Of a DNA stretch of 64,000 nucleotides, positions 16,900 to 25,180 are shown piece after piece. Under the pieces are notes generated by a model. The model did no database searches and had not been told where the DNA came from. It saw only the letters and a program-made list of their open reading frames with translations. The position numbers and the translations under genes were made by a program. Source of the DNA: Paenibacillaceae bacterium (GTDB taxonomy: Bacteria > Bacillota > Clostridia > Lachnospirales > Lachnospiraceae); NCBI GenBank assembly GCA_015057705.1, contig SVDU01000003.1, positions 62,001 to 126,000 of the forward strand, given 5' to 3'. Positions within the stretch are counted from its first letter, which is position 1. Every line of letters begins with the position of its first letter.

Positions 16900-18375
16900 A
16901 TGGACAATTATAACGTATACAATGATATCAAAGCCCGGACCAACGGAGAAATCTACATTGGAGTTGTTGGCCCCGTCAGAACAGGAAAATCCACCTTTAT
17001 CAAGCGTTTTATGGAATTGATGGTACTGCCGGGCATGGAAGACGAACACCAGAAAACTCAGACAAGGGACGAACTGCCACAAAGCGCAGCCGGCAAGACC
17101 ATTATGACGACGGAACCTAAATTTATTCCCAAAGAAGCCGCAACCATCCGCCTGGGAGATGAGATTGAAACCAAGGTCCGCCTGATCGACTGCGTGGGAT
17201 TTATGGTAGACGGAGCAGCCGGGCATATTGAAAACGAAGAAGAACGTCTGGTAAAAACACCGTGGTTTGATTATGAAATTCCATTTACGAAAGCGGCAGA
17301 AATCGGAACCAGAAAAGTAATCAACGATCATTCCACCATAGGAGTGGTTGTTACCACAGACGGTTCTATCGGTGAACTGAAGCGCCCCAACTACATAGCT
17401 GCAGAAGAACGCACCGTTTCGGAGCTTAAAAATCTTGGAAAACCATTTCTCATACTACTGAATTCTGCAAAACCATATTCAGAAGAAACCGTTGCCCTGG
17501 CAAACGATATGAATCAGAAATATGGTGTAACAGTAATGCCCATTAACTGTGAGCAGTTAAAGAAAGAAGATGTTGGAAATATTCTGGAACGGGTATTAAA
17601 GGAATTCCCTGTAACAGAGATGGATTTTTACATTCCAAAATGGCTTGAAATTCTTCCTGCCACTCACTGGTTAAAGGCTCAGGTAATTCAGGCAGCGAAA
17701 GACATGGTAAAAAAGGTTACACAGATGAGGGATGTATCTTCCGGGTTATTTAACGGAGAAACAGAGAGTATCCGTGGGATTAAAGTCCAGAACATGAACA
17801 TGGCAGACGGAAGCGTAGCTGTTGACATGGATGTAGATGACAGCTATTACTATCAGATTTTAAGTGATTACGTGGGTATTCCCATTGAAGGGGAATATCA
17901 GCTGATGCAGACCTTAAGTGAGCTTGCAAAAATGAAAAAAGAGTATGAGAAGGTCAATCAGGCCATGAGTCAGGTCAGACTGAAAGGTTATGGAGTTGTG
18001 ACTCCGGAACGTTCGGAAATCATGCTTGATGAGCCTGAGGTTATTAAACATGGAAATAAGTACGGGGTAAAAATGCGTGCGGAAGCTCCTTCCATTAATT
18101 TAATCAAAGCCCATATTCAGACGGAGATTGCCCCGATCGTAGGCAGTGAGCAGCAGGCAGAGGATTTGATTGCCTATATTAAGGAAAATGCAAGAGAAAG
18201 TGAAGATGGTATCTGGAACACCAATATCTTTGGAAAATCCATTGAACAAATCGTAGAAGACGGAATTCAGACAAAAGTATCACAGCTTACGGAAGATTGT
18301 CAGATGAAGCTGCAGGACACCCTCCAAAAAATAATTAACGATAGTAATGGCGGTATGATTTGCATTATTATCTAA
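16900..18375 (+). CDS. spoIVA: Stage IV sporulation protein A (spore coat ATPase)
   Basis: A 491-residue mother-cell protein that hydrolyses ATP to polymerise into the base layer of the spore coat around the forespore. The N-terminus NYNVYNDIKARTNGEIYIGV and Walker A GPVRTGKST (residues 24-32) are diagnostic. The C-terminus ends in a short hydrophobic GGMICIII, as in homologues, where it is needed for SpoVM-dependent localisation. GAAGGGGGAAT precedes the ATG. Its presence is strong evidence that the organism forms endospores. Confidence 0.97.
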   Translation: MDNYNVYNDIKARTNGEIYIGVVGPVRTGKSTFIKRFMELMVLPGMEDEHQKTQTRDELPQSAAGKTIMTTEPKFIPKEAATIRLGDEIETKVRLIDCVGFMVDGAAGHIENEEERLVKTPWFDYEIPFTKAAEIGTRKVINDHSTIGVVVTTDGSIGELKRPNYIAAEERTVSELKNLGKPFLILLNSAKPYSEETVALANDMNQKYGVTVMPINCEQLKKEDVGNILERVLKEFPVTEMDFYIPKWLEILPATHWLKAQVIQAAKDMVKKVTQMRDVSSGLFNGETESIRGIKVQNMNMADGSVAVDMDVDDSYYYQILSDYVGIPIEGEYQLMQTLSELAKMKKEYEKVNQAMSQVRLKGYGVVTPERSEIMLDEPEVIKHGNKYGVKMRAEAPSINLIKAHIQTEIAPIVGSEQQAEDLIAYIKENARESEDGIWNTNIFGKSIEQIVEDGIQTKVSQLTEDCQMKLQDTLQKIINDSNGGMICIII

Positions 18376-18389
18376 ATTAATGGTATAAT
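18360..18389 (+). promoter_or_regulatory. Sigma-A promoter for the MBL-fold nuclease gene
   Basis: TTGCAT (18360-18365), 18-nt spacer, TATAAT (18384-18389), with TGG before the -10. The -35 lies inside the last codons of spoIVA, so the downstream gene can be expressed outside sporulation. Confidence 0.72.
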
Positions 18390-18419
18390 AGGAAAAACAA
18401 ATACAAAAGGAGGGCTTTT

Positions 18420-20021
18420 ATGAAATTGACATTCATCGGCGCAGCCCACGAGGTAACCGGAAGCTGTCATTATCTGGAAGCGGTAGGGTTAAGGGTTCTT
18501 GTGGACTGCGGAATGGAGCAGGGGATTGACCGATTTGAAAATGCTAGCCTGCCTGTCAGCTACGCCCAGATTGATTATGTGCTGCTGACACACGCCCACA
18601 TTGACCATGCAGGGCTGCTTCCTTTTATTTATGCCAGAGGGTTTCGGGGAAAGGTGATTTCTACCGATGCAACAGCTGATCTTTGCGCAATCATGTTAAA
18701 GGACAGTGCACACATTCAGGAGTCAGAGGCAGAATGGAAAAATCGGAAAGCAAGGCGTGCAGGTCTTCCGGAAGAAGAGCCCCTTTACGGAATGAATGAT
18801 GCCATGGGGGTATTGGAACTGTTCCGGTCCTATCAGTATAACGAAAAAGTTGAACTGGAAGATGGCTTCACCATTCGGTTTACCGACGTGGGTCATCTTC
18901 TTGGTTCCGCTTCCATTGAAACCTGGATCAGAGAAGAAAACTGCTCCAGGAAAATTGTTTTCTCCGGCGATATCGGCAACAAAAATAAGCCGTTAATCCG
19001 CGATCCACAATATATAAAGGATGCCGATTATGTAGTGATGGAATGCACCTATGGGGATCGTCTCCATGGCAAAATACCAGATCATGTGAGTGTGCTTGCA
19101 GGCATTGTCCAAAAAACCCTTGACCGGGGCGGGAATGTGGTAATACCTGCTTTTGCTGTAGGAAGAACCCAGGAGCTGCTTTATATGTTCCGGCGGATTA
19201 AGACCGAGAAACGGATTACAGGACACGATGGATTTGAGGTATACGTTGACAGCCCTCTTGCCGTTGAAGCAACGGGAGTTTTTAAAGACAATCTGGCAGA
19301 TTGTTATGATGAGGAAACCAGGGATCTGGTTATGAATGGGATTAACCCCATATCATTTCCTGGTCTGAAGCTTTCCGTAACCAGTGAAGATTCCAGAAAC
19401 ATCAATTTTAATTCAAAGCCCAAAGTTATTATATCGGCTGCAGGAATGTGCGATGCCGGACGTATCCGGCACCATTTAAAGCATAATCTGTGGCGCCCGG
19501 AGTGTACCATTGTCTTTACGGGCTATCAGTCCATAGGGACGCTTGGCAGAAGCCTGATCGATGGAAGCACCGATGTAAGGCTTTTTGGTGAAACCATACA
19601 GGTGGAGGCCCATATTGAACAGATGGGTGGGATGAGTTCCCACGCAGATATGGAAGGATTGATTGCCTGGTTGAATGCATTTGAAGAAAAACCGCGACAA
19701 GTATTTTTGGTTCATGGCGATGATCTGGTCTGCAATTCCTTTGAACAGCTTTTAAGAAAAGAATATGCTTACGAAGTGAGCGCACCCTATTCCGGTTCCA
19801 TATATGATCTGGTTCTTGGCAGATGGGTGGATGAAACAGAAGGAATCGCAGTGGTCAAAGCGCCCGAAACTGCAAAAAAACCGGTTGGTGTTTACGGCCG
19901 GCTGTTTGCTGCAGGTGAGCGTCTGCTGCAGGTGATCCGTCATAATGAAGGCGGAGCCAATAAAGATCTGGCTAAATTTGCTGATCAGATTAATTCATTG
20001 TGTGATAAATGGGACAGATGA
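18420..20021 (+). CDS. MBL-fold beta-CASP metallohydrolase (RNA-processing nuclease family)
   Basis: A 533-residue metallo-beta-lactamase-fold protein with the zinc motif HAHIDH (residues 58-63), further metal ligands in GHLLGSA and SGDIG, and an inserted beta-CASP domain (about residues 190-400, including VIISAAGMCDAGRIRHHL). The C-terminal SSHADMEGLIAWL and HGDD segments form the RMMBL region. The family includes CPSF73/Ysh1-like and bacterial YycJ-unrelated RNA nucleases; substrate here is unknown. AAGGAGGG precedes the ATG. rnhA follows 21 nt downstream, consistent with an RNA-metabolism pair. Confidence 0.88.
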   Translation: MKLTFIGAAHEVTGSCHYLEAVGLRVLVDCGMEQGIDRFENASLPVSYAQIDYVLLTHAHIDHAGLLPFIYARGFRGKVISTDATADLCAIMLKDSAHIQESEAEWKNRKARRAGLPEEEPLYGMNDAMGVLELFRSYQYNEKVELEDGFTIRFTDVGHLLGSASIETWIREENCSRKIVFSGDIGNKNKPLIRDPQYIKDADYVVMECTYGDRLHGKIPDHVSVLAGIVQKTLDRGGNVVIPAFAVGRTQELLYMFRRIKTEKRITGHDGFEVYVDSPLAVEATGVFKDNLADCYDEETRDLVMNGINPISFPGLKLSVTSEDSRNINFNSKPKVIISAAGMCDAGRIRHHLKHNLWRPECTIVFTGYQSIGTLGRSLIDGSTDVRLFGETIQVEAHIEQMGGMSSHADMEGLIAWLNAFEEKPRQVFLVHGDDLVCNSFEQLLRKEYAYEVSAPYSGSIYDLVLGRWVDETEGIAVVKAPETAKKPVGVYGRLFAAGERLLQVIRHNEGGANKDLAKFADQINSLCDKWDR

Positions 20022-20042
20022 GAATAAGGAGAACGTGAGAAA

Positions 20043-20522
20043 TTGACAAAGGTACAATTATTTACAGATGGAGCTGCAAGAGGAAATCCTGACGGACCGG
20101 GAGGTTACGGCGCGATTTTGCAATTTACAGATTCCACAGGGCAGCTCCATGAAAAATCCATGTCCGCAGGATATGTGAAAACTACCAATAACCGGATGGA
20201 ACTGATGGCGGCCATAGCAGGTCTGGAAGCGTTAACACGCCCATGCCAGGTGGAGCTGTATTCTGATTCCAAATATTTAACTGATGCATTCAACCAGCAC
20301 TGGATTGATAACTGGGTGAAAAATGACTGGAAAAGAGGTAAGAGCGGTCCTGTAAAGAATATTGATTTATGGGAGCGCCTGCTGAGAGCAAAAGAGATGC
20401 ATCAGGTAACGTTTCACTGGGTAAAAGGACATGCTGGTCATCCGATGAATGAAAGGTGTGATGTTCTGGCAACCAGTGCAGCTGACGGACATGATCTGCT
20501 TACGGATGAAGGCATTTCCTAA
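20043..20522 (+). CDS. rnhA: Ribonuclease HI
   Basis: A 159-residue RNase H that degrades RNA in RNA-DNA hybrids. Active-site residues are visible: Asp9 ([10 protein letters not shown]), Glu53 (NNRMELMAA), Asp75 (YSDSKYL) and a fourth Asp in NERCDVLA near residue 141. The start is TTG 20043, with AAGGAG 11 nt upstream; no later start keeps the first strand and Asp9. The cell thus encodes both RNase HI and HII in this window. Confidence 0.95.
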   Translation: MTKVQLFTDGAARGNPDGPGGYGAILQFTDSTGQLHEKSMSAGYVKTTNNRMELMAAIAGLEALTRPCQVELYSDSKYLTDAFNQHWIDNWVKNDWKRGKSGPVKNIDLWERLLRAKEMHQVTFHWVKGHAGHPMNERCDVLATSAADGHDLLTDEGIS

Positions 20523-20646
20523 AGAGATAAAGGCGTGATAAAACTTACATATCTCTTACAATCTCTTACTAAATCCAGTTTCCTATTTTCTTTCTTTTTT
20601 ATTTGTGATATGGTAATTTTATTAAATCATGTTAGGATGAAAAGTC

Positions 20647-21492
20647 ATGAATAGAAACAGAGGGATTTGGATTGTAATAGGAAGTATACTGGTCATCGGT
20701 ATATTGGTGACCTTTGCTACCTTCAGCTTTGTAAAAGGAAAAGACAGCACAACGAATTCTTCCGTAGTTTCAGGATATTCCGAGGACAGCCCGCTTTCAA
20801 TAGAAGAAAAAGCAGCAGGAAGCGATACTGTCCGTCAGATCTCTCCGGATATCATGATGCAAAAAGAAGTACAGAAGAAATCAGCTGTCGTTGAAACGGA
20901 AGCATCTTCGGAATCAACCACCTCTGAAGAGAATAGCGAAAATGCCCAGCTTCAGGATACCCAGGGTCCGATGATGAAGCGTGCACTTATGGCAGAGCCG
21001 GCTGCAGGAGATACAGATACATCCGAAGAAAGTGAAACCCAGTCAGTAGGTTCGGAACCAGTCATTACACCGATCACTCCGGATTCAAAAGCCAAGACAG
21101 CTCAGGCAGCAGCACCTGATGAAAGCGCCGATTATTTCAGAAAGCATTTAAAAGAGTTGGATGCCCAGATTAAAAAGATGAGGGAGGATTCAGCAGACTC
21201 TAACACATATTCCATGAAAGCCCTGGCTGACAAAGAACTGAAGCTATGGAACCGGGAACAGAATACAATTTATGAAGCGATTTCTGAAAGCCTGCCACAA
21301 GACTCAAAAAGAAAGCTGGAAGCATCACAGCAGTCATGGATTAAAGACAGGGATATGAAAGCGGAGGAAGCTGCGAAGAAGTACAGCGGCGGTTCTCTGG
21401 AAGAACTGGAATATACCGCTTCTCTCGCGGAATCAACCAGAGAGAGAGCTTATGACCTGATCACAGAGTATGAGGAATTTCTTACTCCATAG
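20647..21492 (+). CDS. Membrane-anchored protein with LprI/DUF1311-like domain
   Basis: A 281-residue protein with an N-terminal membrane segment (about residues 7-29), a long Ser/Glu/Thr-rich extracellular linker (about 30-155) and a C-terminal helical domain. The end of that domain, with SQQSWIKDRDMKAEEAAKKY and later AESTRERAYDLI, resembles the LprI-like (DUF1311) fold, whose M. tuberculosis member inhibits lysozyme. Unlike many LprI domains there are no cysteines in it. Function here is unknown; a role at the cell surface is inference. A strong terminator follows. Confidence 0.65.
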   Translation: MNRNRGIWIVIGSILVIGILVTFATFSFVKGKDSTTNSSVVSGYSEDSPLSIEEKAAGSDTVRQISPDIMMQKEVQKKSAVVETEASSESTTSEENSENAQLQDTQGPMMKRALMAEPAAGDTDTSEESETQSVGSEPVITPITPDSKAKTAQAAAPDESADYFRKHLKELDAQIKKMREDSADSNTYSMKALADKELKLWNREQNTIYEAISESLPQDSKRKLEASQQSWIKDRDMKAEEAAKKYSGGSLEELEYTASLAESTRERAYDLITEYEEFLTP

Positions 21493-21500
21493 AAGGAAGG

Positions 21501-21530
21501 AAAAAGTACGGTTTTTGCCGTACTTTTTTG
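21501..21530 (+). terminator. Rho-independent terminator after the LprI-domain gene
   Basis: AAAAAGTACGG (21501-21511), loop TTTTTG, CCGTACTTTTT (21518-21528), continuing into more Ts. Confidence 0.9.
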
Positions 21531-21560
21531 TTTGTGTAAAAAAAATAACAAATGAATATC

Positions 21561-21589
21561 TTGCTAAATAAAATCCCTTGTGATAGGAT
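21561..21589 (+). promoter_or_regulatory. Sigma-A promoter for the small membrane protein and alaS
   Basis: TTGCTA (21561-21566), 17-nt spacer, TAGGAT (21584-21589). The leader to the small gene is short, and I see no T-box-like structure ahead of alaS. Confidence 0.6.
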
Positions 21590-21633
21590 AATAAAATGAG
21601 CGATATTATAATAACTTTCGGGAGGAAAAAATA

Positions 21634-21783
21634 ATGACAGAAATATTTGCAAGTTTCCTGGGAACCGCTATTAAATTCCTGATTTTCCTGTTTATTTCCT
21701 GGGGAGGAATTGTATGCGGAAAGAAATACAGAGATCATAAAGACGCCATCAGTGCCGCAGCTGATGCGAATGAGACTAAATAA
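21634..21783 (+). CDS. Small single-pass membrane protein (49 aa), function unknown
   Basis: A 49-residue reading frame starting MTEIFASFLGTAIKFLIFLF, with one hydrophobic segment (about residues 8-29) containing WGG and a Cys, and a charged tail GKKYRDHKDAISAAADANETK. CGGGAGG lies 9 nt before the ATG, an excellent ribosome binding site, and the frame is clean to TAA at 21781. It sits between a good promoter and alaS, 18 nt ahead of the GTG of alaS, so it is the first gene of the alaS transcript. I do not recognise a family; the topology is inference. Confidence 0.75.
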   Translation: MTEIFASFLGTAIKFLIFLFISWGGIVCGKKYRDHKDAISAAADANETK

Positions 21784-21801
21784 CAAACGGAGGACAGTAA
21801 C

Positions 21802-24441
21802 GTGAATAACTACGGTGTGAATGAACTGAGGAGAATGTACCTGGAATTCTTTGAGAGTAAGGGACATTTAGCGATGAAAAGCTTCTCCCTGGTTCCACAT
21901 AATGATAACAGCTTGTTATTGATCAACTCGGGTATGGCACCCTTAAAACCTTATTTTACAGGTCAGGAGATTCCTCCAAGAAAACGAGTAACAACCTGCC
22001 AGAAGTGTATCAGAACCGGTGATATTGAGAATGTTGGCAAGACTGCCCGCCATGGCACTTTTTTTGAGATGCTTGGCAATTTTTCATTCGGAGATTACTT
22101 TAAGAATGAAGCAATTCACTGGTCATGGGAATTTTTAACAGAGGTAGTCGGACTGGATCCGGACAGGCTGTATCCTTCCGTATACTTAGACGATGATGAA
22201 GCATTTGAGATCTGGAACAAAGAGATCGGTATTGCACCAGAGCGTATCTTCCGGTTTGGTAAGGAAGATAACTTCTGGGAGCATGGAGCTGGCCCTTGTG
22301 GTCCTTGTTCTGAGATTTATTATGACCGCGGCGAAAAGTATGGCTGTAAAAAGCCAGGCTGCACCGTAGGCTGTGACTGTGACCGTTATATGGAAGTATG
22401 GAATAACGTATTTACCCAGTTTGAGAACGACGGTCAGGGAAACTATGAAGAATTAAAGCAGAAGAATATAGATACAGGTATGGGTCTGGAGCGTCTTGCA
22501 GTAGTGGTTCAGGATGTGGATTCCATTTTCGATGTAGATACCATTAAAGCGCTTTTAAACCGCGTTGCAACCCTTGCCAATACAGAGTATAAAAAGGATG
22601 GAGATGTTGATGTATCCCTTCGTCTCATCACTGATCATGTGCGTTCCTGTACCTTCATGATTTCCGATGGAATTATGCCGTCTAATGAAGGAAGAGGATA
22701 TGTACTGCGCCGTCTTTTAAGAAGGGCTGCCCGTCATGGAAGACTGATTGGGATTGAAGGCAAATTCCTTGCCGATTTATCCACAACTGTGATTGAACTT
22801 TCAAAAGATGGCTACCCGGAACTGGAAGAGAAAAAGGCCATGATATTAAAGGTTCTTACACAGGAAGAAGATAAGTTTAATAAGACCATTGACCAGGGTC
22901 TTGCCATTTTAAATGATCTGGAAGAGGATATGGTTAAAAAAGGAATTAAAGTTCTTTCCGGAGAGGATGCATTCAAGCTTTATGATACCTATGGGTTCCC
23001 TCTTGATTTAACTCTTGAGATTCTGGAAGAAAAACAGTTTGGTGTGGATGAAGCAGGCTTTAAGGCAGCCATGCAAAAACAGCGGGAAACTGCCAGAAAC
23101 GCAAGAAAGACCACCAATTATATGGGCGCAGATGTAACGGTTTATCAGTCCATTGATCCATCTCTTACCACAGAATTTACAGGCTATGACAGTCTGGTTT
23201 GTGATACGGTAATTACTGCACTTACAAGTGAAAGTGATCTTGTGGAAGCTCTGACTGACGGAGAAACCGGAACCATTATTACGGAAAAAACTTCCTTTTA
23301 TGGAACCATGGGCGGTCAGCAGGGTGATACCGGCGTGATTGTCTGTGAAACCGGAGAATTTAAAGTAGAAGATACCATTCACCTTCAGGGCGGCAAAGTC
23401 GGTCATGTGGGAAGAGTTATAAAAGGTATGCTTCAGACCGGTGATAAAGTTACCTGTAAAGTATGCGAAAAAAATCGTCAGAATACAGGAATGAACCATA
23501 GTGCAACCCATCTTCTTCAGAAGGCATTAAGAACCGTGCTTGGTAACCATGTAGAGCAGGCCGGATCCTTCGTAGACGGTGACAGACTTCGTTTTGACTT
23601 TACTCATTTTTCAGCGTTAACACCAGAGGAGATCCTTAAGGTTGAGACTCTTGTGAATGAAAAAATCAAAGAATCTCTCCCTGTACAGACAGAGATCATG
23701 ACTCTTGAAGAGGCGAAAAAGTCTGGCGCCATGGCGTTATTCGGCGAAAAATATGGTGACAGTGTCCGCGTAGTAAAAATGGGTGACTTCTCAACAGAAC
23801 TTTGCGGCGGTACTCATATTTCCAATACAGGAGTGATCGGATCCTTTAAGATCCTGTCAGAAACTGGTATTGCGGCTGGTGTCCGCAGAATCGAAGCATT
23901 AACCGGTGACGGCTTAATGAACTATTATAAAGAGACAGAATTAACTCTGCATGAAGCAGCAAAAACTGCTAAGACCACACCTGCTTCCCTGACTGCAAAG
24001 ATCGAATCTCTCCTGGAAGAGATCAAGGCTCTTCATTCTGAAAACGAGAAGTTAAAGAGTAAGCTGGCCAATGATTCCCTGGGTGATGTTATGGATCAGG
24101 TAATAGAAGTTAAGGGTATGAAAGTACTGGCTGTAAAGGTGCTTGATGTGGATATGAATGGCCTTAGAAACTTAGGAGACCAGTTAAAAGACAAACTGGG
24201 AGAAGGCGTAATCGTCATCGCATCTGTTCAGGATGGAAAAGTTAATTTGATGGCTGCTGTTACAGATGAGGCTCAGAAAAAAGGAGCCCATGCAGGCAAC
24301 TTAATTAAAGCCATAGCTTCCCTTGTGGGAGGTGGCGGCGGCGGTCGTCCAAATATGGCTCAGGCTGGCGGAAAGAATCCGGCAGGAGTAGATGCATGCT
24401 TATCCAAAGTAGCTGAAGTAGTGGCTGAACAACTGAATTAA
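21802..24441 (+). CDS. alaS: Alanine--tRNA ligase
   Basis: An 879-residue class II synthetase that charges tRNA-Ala. The catalytic domain begins NYGVNELRRMYLEFFESKGH, with the aminoacylation motifs around GTFFEMLGNFSFGDYFKNEA; the editing domain carries the zinc-site residues in HSATHLLQKAL (about residue 567) and CGGTH (about 668); the C-terminal glycine-rich GGGGGGRPNMAQAGG segment belongs to the C-Ala domain. The start is GTG 21802 with GGAGGACAG upstream. Length is normal. It has a small membrane protein gene directly upstream. Confidence 0.98.
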   Translation: MNNYGVNELRRMYLEFFESKGHLAMKSFSLVPHNDNSLLLINSGMAPLKPYFTGQEIPPRKRVTTCQKCIRTGDIENVGKTARHGTFFEMLGNFSFGDYFKNEAIHWSWEFLTEVVGLDPDRLYPSVYLDDDEAFEIWNKEIGIAPERIFRFGKEDNFWEHGAGPCGPCSEIYYDRGEKYGCKKPGCTVGCDCDRYMEVWNNVFTQFENDGQGNYEELKQKNIDTGMGLERLAVVVQDVDSIFDVDTIKALLNRVATLANTEYKKDGDVDVSLRLITDHVRSCTFMISDGIMPSNEGRGYVLRRLLRRAARHGRLIGIEGKFLADLSTTVIELSKDGYPELEEKKAMILKVLTQEEDKFNKTIDQGLAILNDLEEDMVKKGIKVLSGEDAFKLYDTYGFPLDLTLEILEEKQFGVDEAGFKAAMQKQRETARNARKTTNYMGADVTVYQSIDPSLTTEFTGYDSLVCDTVITALTSESDLVEALTDGETGTIITEKTSFYGTMGGQQGDTGVIVCETGEFKVEDTIHLQGGKVGHVGRVIKGMLQTGDKVTCKVCEKNRQNTGMNHSATHLLQKALRTVLGNHVEQAGSFVDGDRLRFDFTHFSALTPEEILKVETLVNEKIKESLPVQTEIMTLEEAKKSGAMALFGEKYGDSVRVVKMGDFSTELCGGTHISNTGVIGSFKILSETGIAAGVRRIEALTGDGLMNYYKETELTLHEAAKTAKTTPASLTAKIESLLEEIKALHSENEKLKSKLANDSLGDVMDQVIEVKGMKVLAVKVLDVDMNGLRNLGDQLKDKLGEGVIVIASVQDGKVNLMAAVTDEAQKKGAHAGNLIKAIASLVGGGGGGRPNMAQAGGKNPAGVDACLSKVAEVVAEQLN

Positions 24442-24477
24442 TAGCAGGATTAATTGAAAAAATATAAAAAATTTTTC

Positions 24478-24505
24478 TTGACGTATGGCAGAATTATGCT
24501 ATAAT
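24478..24505 (+). promoter_or_regulatory. Strong sigma-A promoter of rpsU
   Basis: TTGACG (24478-24483), 16-nt spacer, TATAAT (24500-24505), with an extended TGC before the -10. One of the best promoters in the window. Confidence 0.85.
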
Positions 24506-24531
24506 CATATCAGTGCTATAAAATACCCAAA

Positions 24532-24560
24532 CAGTTGTATTATGCACAAGTACACAACTG
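24532..24560 (+). promoter_or_regulatory. Leader hairpin just upstream of the rpsU ribosome binding site
   Basis: CAGTTGT (24532-24538) pairs perfectly with ACAACTG (24554-24560), closing a 15-nt loop. The 3' arm abuts the purine-rich GAGGGAGG before rpsU, so folding could affect ribosome access. No known S21 leader is asserted. Confidence 0.4.
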
Positions 24561-24581
24561 GAGGGAGGTTAGGTGTGAGCT

Positions 24582-24758
24582 ATGTCAAATGTAATCGTTA
24601 AAGACAACGAGAGCTTAGATAGCGCTTTACGCAGATTCAAAAGAAACTGTGCAAAAGCAGGTATCCAGCAGGAAATTCGTAAGAGAGAGCATTACGAAAA
24701 GCCAAGCGTAAGACGTAAGAAAAAGTCTGAAGCTGCAAGAAAACGTAAATATAACTAA
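24582..24758 (+). CDS. rpsU: 30S ribosomal protein S21
   Basis: A 58-residue highly basic protein starting [20 protein letters not shown] and ending in [11 protein letters not shown], the standard S21 sequence. S21 binds the 30S platform near the anti-Shine-Dalgarno and is important for initiation. AGGTG lies 6 nt before ATG 24582, with further GGAGG upstream. It is a monocistronic gene between a strong promoter and a strong terminator. Confidence 0.96.
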   Translation: MSNVIVKDNESLDSALRRFKRNCAKAGIQQEIRKREHYEKPSVRRKKKSEAARKRKYN

Positions 24759-24774
24759 TTCTTAAAAGATGAAT

Positions 24775-24806
24775 CCCTGGTCTCTTTTCGTGACCAGGGG
24801 TTTTTT
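24775..24806 (+). terminator. Rho-independent terminator of rpsU
   Basis: CCCTGGTC (24775-24782) pairs with GACCAGGG (24792-24799), 9-nt loop, followed by GTTTTTT. Confidence 0.92.
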
Positions 24807-24825
24807 CGTCTTTTTATGAGCGATA

Positions 24826-24854
24826 GAATTTTCCCTGTCTCGATTGCATATAGT
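24826..24854 (+). promoter_or_regulatory. Candidate sigma-E promoter of yqfC-yqfD
   Basis: GAATTTT (24826-24832), 14-nt spacer, CATATAGT (24847-24854), matching the sigma-E pattern well. yqfC and yqfD belong to the sigma-E regulon in Bacillus subtilis. Confidence 0.65.
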
Positions 24855-24888
24855 AGAAAAGAAGAAATCAGAGAGAGGCGAAAAAGTC

Positions 24889-25155
24889 ATGCTGGAGGAA
24901 ACAAAGGTAAAAGCAGCTTCCGCCTTAAGACTTCCAAAGGATGTGGTTCTTGGAGAGGTGCTTGTGTCGTTTTTAGGCCGCCATAGTGTGGTGATCGAAA
25001 ATTACAGAAGTATTATTTTATATACTGACTGTTTAATCAAGATTCAGGCAAAAAACTGCCGGGTTATCATCGGTGGAAGCCGTCTGATGATCGAGTATTA
25101 CACCAATGAGGAAATGAAAATTAACGGTTACATTAAGTCCCTGGAATTTGATTAA
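24889..25155 (+). CDS. yqfC: Sporulation protein YqfC
   Basis: An 88-residue YqfC/YabP-family protein, with the typical IENYRSIILYTDCLIKIQ core and a closing INGYIKSLEFD. It acts in the mother cell during sporulation but its molecular role is not known. ATG 24889 is preceded by GAGAGAGG; a TTG-started frame from 24844 would begin inside the predicted promoter. It is 25 nt upstream of yqfD, the invariant partner. Confidence 0.9.
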   Translation: MLEETKVKAASALRLPKDVVLGEVLVSFLGRHSVVIENYRSIILYTDCLIKIQAKNCRVIIGGSRLMIEYYTNEEMKINGYIKSLEFD

Positions 25156-25180
25156 CCGGGAATAATGGAGGTGTAATTAC

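Noticed and set aside
21590-21801. T-box riboswitch upstream of alaS
   Set aside because: The region holds a promoter and a coding small protein; no T-box sequence or tRNA-Ala specifier structure was seen.
23008-23511. 167-codon minus-strand frame within alaS
   Set aside because: Antisense to a conserved part of alaS; composition reflects codon bias of the true gene.
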